Source: Acidobacteriota bacterium
Lineage (GTDB): Bacteria; Acidobacteriota; Blastocatellia; UBA7656
Length of the DNA: 64,000 nt
Direction: 5' to 3'
NCBI GenBank assembly: GCA_040754075.1
Contig: JBFMDH010000008.1
Coordinates: 190,646-254,645 of the forward strand
This document shows, piece by piece, positions 23,386-30,640 of this stretch; position 1 is the stretch's first letter; each line of letters begins with the position of its first letter. A model generated the notes under the pieces. The model was given only the letters and a program-made list of their open reading frames with translations. It did no database searches and was not told where the DNA came from. The position numbers and the translations under genes were made by a program.

Positions 23386-24408
23386 TTATTTTTTGATTTT
23401 TGGAGTTCGTTTTTGCGGCAACAGCGGTTGCAGGCGTTTAACTTCGACCTTCTCGGCGCTCACCCGTTTCACTTCATATGAAATTGAAACCGGTCTGGCA
23501 TTTTCATCGAGTTCTTGTGTCATAAACCCTTTTCCCCCGGCTGCGGTTCCCAACTTAACCGGTAATACGCCGCGCACCCCGTCAATCAAATAACCGTTGA
23601 TGTACCGCCCCAAATCGGGCGAATAATTCAAAAACCAGATACGAGTGAAATCGACAGCGGCTTCGCCATCAACGCGCTTCATCAGGGCGATGTAGTTATT
23701 TTTAATTTCGCCTTTTTTGGTTTTCGTCTGGTCAAAAACCACCCAACCGGTGAAGCGTCGCCCGTCGCCTTCAAGGTGCAAAACATCATCGGGCACATCG
23801 AGTTCAACCTGGGCTGCGCCTAACCAACCGGCGCGCAAGACTTCACCTTCCGACAGACGAACCTGATACCATAAAACGGTTTTGGCATCCCCTTCGTCAT
23901 TGTTGGGATTACTGTCGGTGTCTTCCTGTTTTTGAATGGTGCGAATTCTGCCGACGATTTCCACATTGGTGCCGCGATTCAAAGAAGTGAGCACTTCGCC
24001 GCCGGGTTCGAGTCGCAAATTGGCGGATACCTTTACCCGCCCAAGACCTTGAGCCGGTAACTCGCGCGATTTATCAAACAGTTCATTGGTTTTATCAAGG
24101 TAGGTTTTGTTGATGACATAACGCGATTCGAGCCACCCGGTATCACCGCTCGGAGTAAGTTTGACTTTAACCCAATTCTGAATCGCGCCGGTCGGCGTTT
24201 TGATTTCCGCTTGTTCGAGGATATCGAGACGGTCGCCTTTTTTAAGCTCTTTGACATTGAGCGACACCTTGGCTGTCGAAGATTTCAACATCGCGGTTTT
24301 CGCAATGACCACACCTTCGTCGATTTTGGTATCGCTAATTACATTACAACCGTAAAAAGAGAGACTGAGGGTTAAAACAAGAAGACCGAAAAGCGGTAAT
24401 CTATTCAT
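23386..24408 (-). CDS. SH3-domain lipoprotein
   Basis: The 340-residue product starting at ATG 24408 has a lipobox (SFYGC, Cys21). Two bacterial SH3-like segments follow, near residues 40-95 (AKVSLNVKELKKGDRLDIL, ending in WLESRYVI) and 115-190 (VKVSANLRLEPGGEVLTSL with GTNVEIVGRI). The C-terminal half is a beta-rich domain without an assigned family (TGWVVFDQTKTKKGEIKNNY and SYEVKRVSAEKVEVKRL). Bacterial SH3 domains often bind cell-wall peptides. An upstream extension of 33 codons is open but would hide the lipoprotein signal. Confidence 0.75.
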   Translation of the reverse strand: MNRLPLFGLLVLTLSLSFYGCNVISDTKIDEGVVIAKTAMLKSSTAKVSLNVKELKKGDRLDILEQAEIKTPTGAIQNWVKVKLTPSGDTGWLESRYVINKTYLDKTNELFDKSRELPAQGLGRVKVSANLRLEPGGEVLTSLNRGTNVEIVGRIRTIQKQEDTDSNPNNDEGDAKTVLWYQVRLSEGEVLRAGWLGAAQVELDVPDDVLHLEGDGRRFTGWVVFDQTKTKKGEIKNNYIALMKRVDGEAAVDFTRIWFLNYSPDLGRYINGYLIDGVRGVLPVKLGTAAGGKGFMTQELDENARPVSISYEVKRVSAEKVEVKRLQPLLPQKRTPKIKK

Positions 24409-24529
24409 ACAATATTTATTGATTGACATGATGCCGAATGAGATGCAGGAGCGAACCATCAGGATGCAGAGCCAAGGTGAGTGATCAATCCGGGCTGCAT
24501 TCACCACTCACCTTTAGGCAAATAAACTT

Positions 24530-24949
24530 TTAGGTTTGCGGTAATGAACTTTTAATCTCCTGCAACATTGAACGCACTGTCGCCGCATCTTTTTTGCGCC
24601 AGGTGTTAGCTAATTCCAAAAGTTTGTTTCTCATCGCCTGCTCGCCGCCGACGTAGCATTTCGATTTCGGATCGTTCCAGAGTAACCGGTTGTTGACGAG
24701 GTCTTCAGGTTTTCCTTCATAAGCAATGAGCGGGTCTTTTTCCGCGAGCTTGATCAGTTGGTCTACGCATCCGGCAGGACTGTTGGCAGCCTGAGCACTT
24801 TTTGAAGAAGCCTTTTTAACTCTTTTGGTTTTCTTTTTCGTGGTCATCATCTGGGGCTGATCCTGACCTTGATCCTGAGCCTTTGCCACTATTGACATGC
24901 CAAGACCCAGAGTGAGCGCGACGAGAGAGCTGAGTATTATCCTTTTCAT
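24530..24949 (-). CDS. Small exported protein of unknown function
   Basis: The 139-residue product has a signal peptide (MKRIILSSLVALTLGLGMSIVAKA), a basic segment TTKKKTKRVKKASSKSAQA, and a helical C-terminal region with two cysteines (GCVDQLIKL and SKCYVGGEQ). No family was recognised. GGAGG lies 12 nt upstream of the ATG. A perfect TATAAT hexamer lies about 70 nt upstream. Confidence 0.6.
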   Translation of the reverse strand: MKRIILSSLVALTLGLGMSIVAKAQDQGQDQPQMMTTKKKTKRVKKASSKSAQAANSPAGCVDQLIKLAEKDPLIAYEGKPEDLVNNRLLWNDPKSKCYVGGEQAMRNKLLELANTWRKKDAATVRSMLQEIKSSLPQT

Positions 24950-25014
24950 CTGTTTAAGAAACCTCCGTTGGGATTAGGGTCACACGAGCCGTGCGACATG
25001 ATTCGTGCAAAAAA

Positions 25015-25043
25015 ATTATACAGATTTCACGCTATTCATTACA
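25015..25043 (-). promoter_or_regulatory. Possible promoter of the 139-residue exported protein
   Basis: The minus strand carries a perfect -10 TATAAT (25015-25020) about 65 nt before the ATG at 24949. The -35 at 17-nt spacing (TGTAAT) is poor. Confidence 0.4.
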
Positions 25044-25064
25044 GCGACAACCGAAAAAACTTGC

Positions 25065-26426
25065 TTACACATTCGGCAATTTCCAAGGTTCCCGATAGGG
25101 TCTCGTAACCCAGCCTTGCGCCTCTTTATCATCCTTCACGGTTTCCTTATCAACATCCCAGTTGACTTTGCGACCCAGGCGAAATGCCAGATTGCCCAGA
25201 TGACAAATCATTGTCGAATTATGACCAATCTCAACATCGGAATTGGGTTTGTTGCGCGATTTCATACAGTCAATGAAATTTTTCACATGCAAAAAATGAT
25301 ACTCTTCATTGCCGGTGACCTGTCTGGGAAGCGGCATCATCTTGTTTGACCGGGCGTTGCCTTTGCGCTCGACTTCGGAATAAACCTCCCAGCCTCCGCG
25401 GTCAACCACCAGCGTTCCATTGTTGCCGTGAAAAGCGACGCCGTGGTCGCGGGCTTCCGGTCCTCGACCGACTGCCGTCGCATGTTCCCAAATCAGGCTG
25501 TAATCGGAAAATTCATAAAGCACCTGTTGGGTGTCAGGAGTTTCTTCGGCATCATCGGGAAATCCGTACTTGCCGCCGATGGACATCGCCGAAAGCGGCG
25601 CGCGCATATTCATTGCCCACGCGGCAATATCAATCATATGCACGCCCCAATCGGTCATCAGTCCGCCGGAATAATCCCAGTACCAGCGGAAGTTGAAATG
25701 AAAACGGTTTTTATTGAACGGGCGTTTGGTCGCAGGTCCCAACCACATATCGTAATCGACGGTTGCCGGCGGTTCGCTATCGGGAACCTTCGGGATGTTG
25801 CCCATCCAATCCTGATAAGCCCAGGCGCGCACCAGACGAATCTTGCCGAGTTTACCGCTTTTGACATATTCAACCGCTTGCGCGAAATGGGTGGCGCTGC
25901 GTTGCTGGGTGCCGACCTGCACGACGCGATTATATTTGCGCGCCGCATTGACCATGCGGCGTCCTTCGCCGACGCTGATGGATAGCGGCTTTTCAACATA
26001 AACATCTTTGCCCGCCTGACAAGCCATAATCGTCGGCAAGGCGTGCCAGTGGTCGGGGGTGCCGATGATGACCGCATCAATATCTTTCTGGTCTAAAACT
26101 TTGCGGAAATCTCTGGTAACCAGCGCCGGTTTTTGCCCGACGGGTTCGGCGATTTGCCGCATTGCCTGGGCGCTTTGCGCGTCATCGACATCGCAAAGCG
26201 CCACACATTCAATATTTTTGAGGCGAAGCATTTGTCGCAAATCGCCGCGACCTTGTCCGCCGCATCCGATTAACCCAACCCGGATGCGATCATTGGCGCC
26301 TGCGACTTTATCGCTTGATGATGCAGATTGGGCGCTGGCGAGGTTATGGTTTACCAGTTCAATTCCGCCAATTGCACCGGCAGCAATTGATTGTTGAATA
26401 AATTTTCTGCGACTTTTGGATTTCAT
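25065..26426 (-). CDS. Gfo/Idh/MocA family oxidoreductase with Tat signal
   Basis: The 453-residue product begins with a twin-arginine signal (SRRKFIQQSIAAGAIGG), so it should be exported folded. The Rossmann fold starts at IRVGLIGCGGQGRGDL (near residue 48), and the family's EKPLS motif near residue 145 carries the catalytic Lys. The second half contains GGLMTDWGVHMIDIAAW, the conserved aspartate/histidine region of the C-terminal domain. Exported members are common in Planctomycetota and Acidobacteriota and are thought to oxidise sugars or sugar derivatives with NAD(P); the substrate is unknown. GGAG precedes the ATG. The divergent gene is the PqaA-type hydrolase. Confidence 0.88.
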   Translation of the reverse strand: MKSKSRRKFIQQSIAAGAIGGIELVNHNLASAQSASSSDKVAGANDRIRVGLIGCGGQGRGDLRQMLRLKNIECVALCDVDDAQSAQAMRQIAEPVGQKPALVTRDFRKVLDQKDIDAVIIGTPDHWHALPTIMACQAGKDVYVEKPLSISVGEGRRMVNAARKYNRVVQVGTQQRSATHFAQAVEYVKSGKLGKIRLVRAWAYQDWMGNIPKVPDSEPPATVDYDMWLGPATKRPFNKNRFHFNFRWYWDYSGGLMTDWGVHMIDIAAWAMNMRAPLSAMSIGGKYGFPDDAEETPDTQQVLYEFSDYSLIWEHATAVGRGPEARDHGVAFHGNNGTLVVDRGGWEVYSEVERKGNARSNKMMPLPRQVTGNEEYHFLHVKNFIDCMKSRNKPNSDVEIGHNSTMICHLGNLAFRLGRKVNWDVDKETVKDDKEAQGWVTRPYREPWKLPNV

Positions 26427-26486
26427 GTTGATTCTCCGTTTTTCAAACCGCGAGTTGACTTAGATTTTGCCGGAATTGATGTGGAA

Positions 26487-26514
26487 TCATTACAAATAAA
26501 TTTCTCCGAGTAAA
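26487..26514 (-). promoter_or_regulatory. Possible promoter of the oxidoreductase gene
   Basis: On the minus strand TTTACT (26509-26514), a 16-nt spacer and TAATGA (26487-26492) lie about 60 nt before the ATG at 26426. Confidence 0.35.
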
Positions 26515-26725
26515 GTACACAGTTAAGATAGCCCGATTGAGTATTTCAAAAACGAAAACCGTGTGGTAAGCAAACTGCTGACAAAATGATTTTTGAAAAA
26601 TATTTCACGGATTAAAGACGGTTCAACGATTGAAAGAACATTGATGAACCGAACATTGATTATTCATCAGAATCATTACTCGATGGATAAGCGATAATAT
26701 CCCCTTAGAATGATTACGCGACTGC

Positions 26726-26754
26726 TTGACAGCCAATCACCCGCCGGATAATTT
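26726..26754 (+). promoter_or_regulatory. Sigma-70-type promoter of the PqaA-type gene
   Basis: TTGACA (26726-26731), exactly the consensus, is followed after 17 nt by TAATTT (26749-26754). The ATG at 26779 lies 25 nt downstream with GGAGG in between. The rest of the 350-bp spacer 26427-26778 holds no gene. Confidence 0.65.
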
Positions 26755-26778
26755 TGTCCGCGCATCACGGAGGCTTCT

Positions 26779-28203
26779 ATGAACAATCACAGGCAAACCA
26801 TCCAAGCGATCATCCAAAATTTTATTCTGACTTTCCTGTTTTTCGCTTTCGCAATTTCAGCGACCGCCCAGAAAGCCGAAAAGCAAACGGCGCTTGACCG
26901 CTATATCGCCAAACCCGATAAGACCTATGCGTGGAAACTGGTAAATACGATTCCCGGACAAGGTTGTACGGGTTACGTGTTGGAACTCACTTCGCAAACC
27001 TGGCGTAGCGAAAAAGATGTTGATCGTCCGGTGTGGAAACATTGGTTGACGATTATCAAACCCGAAAAACTCACTACCGATAAAGGTTTTCTCTACATCG
27101 GCGGCGGCAATAACAACGACCCCGCGCCGACGAAAATTTCCGACCAGTGGCGAACCTTTGCGGTTGAGTCGGGTTCAGTAGTTGCCGAACTCGGAATGGT
27201 TCCCAATCAACCGTTATTCTTTACCGACTCGAAAGACCAAGCCCGTTATGAAGACGATTTGATTGCCTACACGCGGGTCAAGCATATGGCGACTAAAGAT
27301 GATGAATGGCTGGTGCGACTGGCGATGGTCAAAAGCGGCGCGCGCGCTTTGGATGCGATTCAGGAATTTATGAAAAGCGAGGCGGGAGGCAAAAGCAATG
27401 TCAATCAATTCGTGGTATCGGGCGCATCCAAACGCGGCTGGACGACCTGGCTGGTCGGCACCGTTGATAAACGGGTCATCGCGATTGCGCCGCTGGTGAT
27501 TGATGCGCTCAATTCCGAACAAATCACCCGCCATCATTTCGAGGCTTATGGATTTTTTTCAACCGCGTTGAAGGATTATGTCAATCACGGATTGTTTCCT
27601 AAAAAAATCGGCACCCCCGAATATCAGGCAATCCTTGCCATCGAAGACCCGTACAATTATCTCAGCCGTGAACGCTTGAAGATTCCCAAATTTTTAATCA
27701 ATGCTTCGGGCGACCAGTTCTTTTTGCCCGATAATTCCCAGTTCTATTTCGGTAAAGTGCAGGGCGAAAAACATCTGCGCTATGTGCCCAATGTCAAACA
27801 CAATTTAGCCGGGTCGGATGCCCGCGACGTGTTGCTCACTTTTTATCAAGCCATCATCAAAAATAAACCGCGCCCCGAATTTAGTTGGACGAAAGAAAAA
27901 GATGGGACGCTGGTGGTCAAAGTGAAAGATAAACCGCAGGCAGTAAATTTATGGGCGGCGACCAACGAAAATGCGCGGGATTTTCGCGTCGATACCATTG
28001 GCACAGCTTATAAAAGCACGACGCTACAAGAAGAGAAGCCCGGCATCTATGTCGGTCGGGTGACGAAACCGGCAAAAGGCTTCACGGCATTTTTCGTCGA
28101 ACTGGTTTATGACATCGGCGAGAAAACGCCGTTGAAATTTACGACCGAAGTCAGCGTGATGCCCGATGTGTTGCCGTTCAAATTTGAAAATGCCGGAAAA
28201 TAA
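26779..28203 (+). CDS. PhoPQ-activated pathogenicity-related (PqaA-type) hydrolase
   Basis: The 474-residue product has a signal peptide (ending AISATA near residue 34) and the full PhoPQ_related domain. It shows LDRYIAKPDKTYAWKL at the start, the nucleophile elbow SGASKRGW near residue 214, NASGDQFFLPD near residue 311 with the likely acidic residue, and VKHNLAG near residue 338 with the likely His. These are alpha/beta-hydrolase features in periplasmic proteins first described from Salmonella pqaA. The substrate is unknown. It has its own promoter. Confidence 0.88.
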   Translation: MNNHRQTIQAIIQNFILTFLFFAFAISATAQKAEKQTALDRYIAKPDKTYAWKLVNTIPGQGCTGYVLELTSQTWRSEKDVDRPVWKHWLTIIKPEKLTTDKGFLYIGGGNNNDPAPTKISDQWRTFAVESGSVVAELGMVPNQPLFFTDSKDQARYEDDLIAYTRVKHMATKDDEWLVRLAMVKSGARALDAIQEFMKSEAGGKSNVNQFVVSGASKRGWTTWLVGTVDKRVIAIAPLVIDALNSEQITRHHFEAYGFFSTALKDYVNHGLFPKKIGTPEYQAILAIEDPYNYLSRERLKIPKFLINASGDQFFLPDNSQFYFGKVQGEKHLRYVPNVKHNLAGSDARDVLLTFYQAIIKNKPRPEFSWTKEKDGTLVVKVKDKPQAVNLWAATNENARDFRVDTIGTAYKSTTLQEEKPGIYVGRVTKPAKGFTAFFVELVYDIGEKTPLKFTTEVSVMPDVLPFKFENAGK

Positions 28204-28246
28204 CTGAGAAAGCTCCAGGTGTGGGCGAGTTCAGAATTTTTGCAGA

Positions 28247-28531
28247 TTACAGTTCTCTGAAGTTCAGCCCCTGTTCTTTCAAGGCGTTTCTCAGTTTCGG
28301 TATCGTTGTCTTTCCCATGCCGTGAAGGTTGAGAATTTCCTCTTCGCTGTACTGCGCAAGTTGCGCAGGCGTGGTGATGCCGGCGCGTTCCAAAGCGCGC
28401 CGCGCCGGCGCAACGATTAATGAGAGGAAGCCGCTTTCAGGTTTTCTCTCTGCTTCACAAATCGGACAGGTCGGGCAATCGCTGCTTTTAAAATACCGAT
28501 GTCCGTTTTTACAGGTACGTTGATTCTTCAT
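28247..28531 (-). CDS. Small zinc-ribbon and helix-hairpin-helix protein
   Basis: The 94-residue product has an N-terminal zinc site (C-x3-H-x9-C-x2-C-x2-C in KNGHRYFKSSDCPTCPIC). The C-terminal part (residues 38-90) resembles the RNA polymerase alpha C-terminal domain: ARRALERAGITTPAQLAQYS, then EEILNLHGMGKTTIPKLRNAL. These alpha-CTD-like proteins are found singly in many bacteria and may bind DNA; the function is unknown. It lies 13 bp after the DinB gene on the same strand. Confidence 0.75.
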   Translation of the reverse strand: MKNQRTCKNGHRYFKSSDCPTCPICEAERKPESGFLSLIVAPARRALERAGITTPAQLAQYSEEEILNLHGMGKTTIPKLRNALKEQGLNFREL

Positions 28532-28544
28532 CGCAATTGTTCGC

Positions 28545-29066
28545 TTATTTCAAAACCGAAAGATAGGCTTGCCAGGGACCAACGGCTTCTTTGTACTGCT
28601 TTGCCAAAGTTCTCGAAATCTGCACCAGATGATCCAGGTCATGGACGACCCAGGTTGAAAGCAATTCACCTAACCTGACGATTCCAAGTTCCGGGTGTTT
28701 GCCGCGTTTTTCAAAATCTTCAGCGGTGAGGTTCATATTTTTGAGGGTTTGAATACTTTCGGCTCTAAGCTGGGCGAAGGTATTCAACAACTCTTCCAAC
28801 GTTTTTCCTTTGCTGACCTCGAACTGAGCAAAGCGGTCAAAAGGCTCGAAGGCTTTCGCTTCGCCATACTGCAAGATCATCCTGGCGCGAGGAAGCCAAT
28901 CGGTCTGCTCGCCGTGAATGAGATGCCCGACGACATCGAACGGCGACCAGGTTTGATCGCCTTCATTGCTTTGGATTAACTGCGCAGGAAGCTGTTGCAG
29001 CATTGCTTGAAGCGCCATCGGGGTGCGCGACAAAATATCAATAGCGTGGTCAAGATTGAAATGCAT
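28545..29066 (-). CDS. DinB-family protein
   Basis: The 173-residue product (MHFNLDHAIDILSRTP…) is a four-helix DinB/YfiT-type domain with the three metal-ligand histidines visible: VGHLIHGEQTDW near residue 50, and VHDLDHLVQISRTL near residue 140. Such proteins are putative metal-dependent thiol transferases; the substrate here is unknown. ATG 29066 is preceded by GAGGT. A second DinB-type gene lies at 48068-48580. Confidence 0.85.
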   Translation of the reverse strand: MHFNLDHAIDILSRTPMALQAMLQQLPAQLIQSNEGDQTWSPFDVVGHLIHGEQTDWLPRARMILQYGEAKAFEPFDRFAQFEVSKGKTLEELLNTFAQLRAESIQTLKNMNLTAEDFEKRGKHPELGIVRLGELLSTWVVHDLDHLVQISRTLAKQYKEAVGPWQAYLSVLK

Positions 29067-29292
29067 AGTGTGATTTACCTCAGCGAGAGTATACCCCAAC
29101 CTCCTTCACTACTTTCAACACCGCTTCTTCTAACTAACGTCCTGCATAATCGGACGTGCGAACGGCATTGGTTGAACCATATGAAATTCGCTCGCGCTCC
29201 GGCGCATGCCTTGGTTGCGCGTCATCCGGGAATCATTGCGATTATTGTAATAAACATTATGAGTAAAACAGGGTTGAGCGGAGATGATGACC

Positions 29293-30567
29293 TTAGCGTT
29301 TTCTTAATCGCTCGATTGCCTGACGGAAACTTTCCCGCATGTCATCAAGATGAATCGCGAGTTTGGCGACTTCATCATTCAATAAAAATTCCGGCAATAC
29401 AGGTTTGCCGATTGCCGCATCGTCGCGAACCGGGGCGCTCAATTCGCCGACGCTCATGCGGTCGGTCGCTTCGATTAAGGTATTCACACGCATCGCCAGA
29501 TTGTTGCCTAAATAGTACCCGGCAAAGCCTGCAAGCCCGGTCATCAACAAACCTATCCCTGCCAATAAAAATTTCATCCCGCTGCCCGAACCGCTGATGC
29601 TATCTGTTGAATAAGCGACCCCGATTGCCCCGACCGTTGCCCCATCAATTGATTTTAGAGGTTGCAAGGCGAAGGCATACGGGCGTCCGCCTTCGCCTTC
29701 TAACACATCGGCTTGAATGGATTTGAGGTCTGCGCCGTTCAATAAGCCTGTGTTGCCGGTTGCCGAAGTCAAACTCGAAGCAATCACCACATTGTTATAG
29801 GCGACAATCACCCCTTGCCCGGACTGCTTATCGAGTTGCAGTGTCTGTCTGGCTTCGGCAATCAAAGGGGTTTGCAAATCATTGGCGCCGGGCTTGGCGA
29901 CCAGATAATTGTTAAGCATCTGACCGAGCAGCACCATTCCGACAAAACGCCCGTTGCTGAAAATTGCGGCGGCGGCTTCGACCATCAAGGCATCCGTCAC
30001 CTTTACTTTACCGCTATCACCCATTGCCTGAACCTGCGCGAGTTGCTCAAGTCCAAGTTTGGCGAGTCGTTCGCCGCTTTCAACCACGATTGAAGATTGC
30101 GGCGCATTGCGCAGTTGGATGCCATCGCTGATGACTTTTTCGGCAAGCGGATTTTTGGCGCTGGCATCGCCGATGGTTTCACCCGCCATCGGTCTTCCGT
30201 TATGGCGCGCGATGACGCGACCCGTTGGGTCTGCGACCAGAACGAAATCAAGGTTGAAATCGTTTTGCGCGCGCGGCAATAAATCCTGCAATCGTGCCCA
30301 AGCCTGTTGCGCATCCGTAGCTTGATTGTCGCTGCTCACCAAAGCTTTATTCGCCACATCGACCGCCAGTTGTTGCGCCGCGCTGCGCAGCCCGTCCCGG
30401 CGTTTTTCGACGACGCTTAACGCCACCTGCGCCTCTTTTTTCAATCGTTCATCGATTTGCAGATTTGTTGAAGAAGAGAGGGAATAGAGAGCCACCGCCA
30501 GAATTATCAATATCGGTAAACCGGCAGCAATCGCGCAAAGAGTTGCGAACTTGTGGCTAAGTTTCAT
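29293..30567 (-). CDS. Cache and HAMP membrane sensor without output domain
   Basis: The 424-residue product has an N-terminal transmembrane helix (about 10-32, ILIILAVALYSL) and a periplasmic double-cache-like sensor domain (about 35-330, with FNLDFVLVADPTGRVIARH and FVGMVLLGQML). A second helix (about 332-355) is followed by a HAMP domain (ALAMRVNTLIEATDRMSVGELS). It then stops after about 45 residues. No kinase, methyl-accepting or cyclase domain follows. The minus-strand gene upstream (SUMF1 protein) ends 73 bp before this start, with the heptad element between them. Confidence 0.75.
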   Translation of the reverse strand: MKLSHKFATLCAIAAGLPILIILAVALYSLSSSTNLQIDERLKKEAQVALSVVEKRRDGLRSAAQQLAVDVANKALVSSDNQATDAQQAWARLQDLLPRAQNDFNLDFVLVADPTGRVIARHNGRPMAGETIGDASAKNPLAEKVISDGIQLRNAPQSSIVVESGERLAKLGLEQLAQVQAMGDSGKVKVTDALMVEAAAAIFSNGRFVGMVLLGQMLNNYLVAKPGANDLQTPLIAEARQTLQLDKQSGQGVIVAYNNVVIASSLTSATGNTGLLNGADLKSIQADVLEGEGGRPYAFALQPLKSIDGATVGAIGVAYSTDSISGSGSGMKFLLAGIGLLMTGLAGFAGYYLGNNLAMRVNTLIEATDRMSVGELSAPVRDDAAIGKPVLPEFLLNDEVAKLAIHLDDMRESFRQAIERLRKR

Positions 30568-30570
30568 GTT

Positions 30571-30640
30571 CGGTAGTCGGTAATCGGTAATCGGTAATCG
30601 GGTAGCCGCTCCAACTGGCTACCGACCACCGGTTACTGAC
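30571..30640. repeat. Heptanucleotide-unit inverted element, copy C
   Basis: The run CGGTAGT-CGGTAAT-CGGTAAT-CGGTAAT-CGGGTAG is followed by a 7-bp hairpin GGTAGCC/GGCTACC (30601-30607 with 30617-30623). Complementary-type units TACCGAC-CACCGGT-TACTGAC follow in the same 7-nt phase. The element fills the spacer between the SUMF1-protein stop (30640) and the cache-protein start (30567). Its units match copy B at 12970-13046. Confidence 0.75.

Noticed and set aside
29100..29292. Inverted repeat ACGTCC/GGACGT and a long open frame starting near 28995
   Set aside because: The stem is only 6 bp with no T-run, and the frame continues antisense through the cache-HAMP gene.
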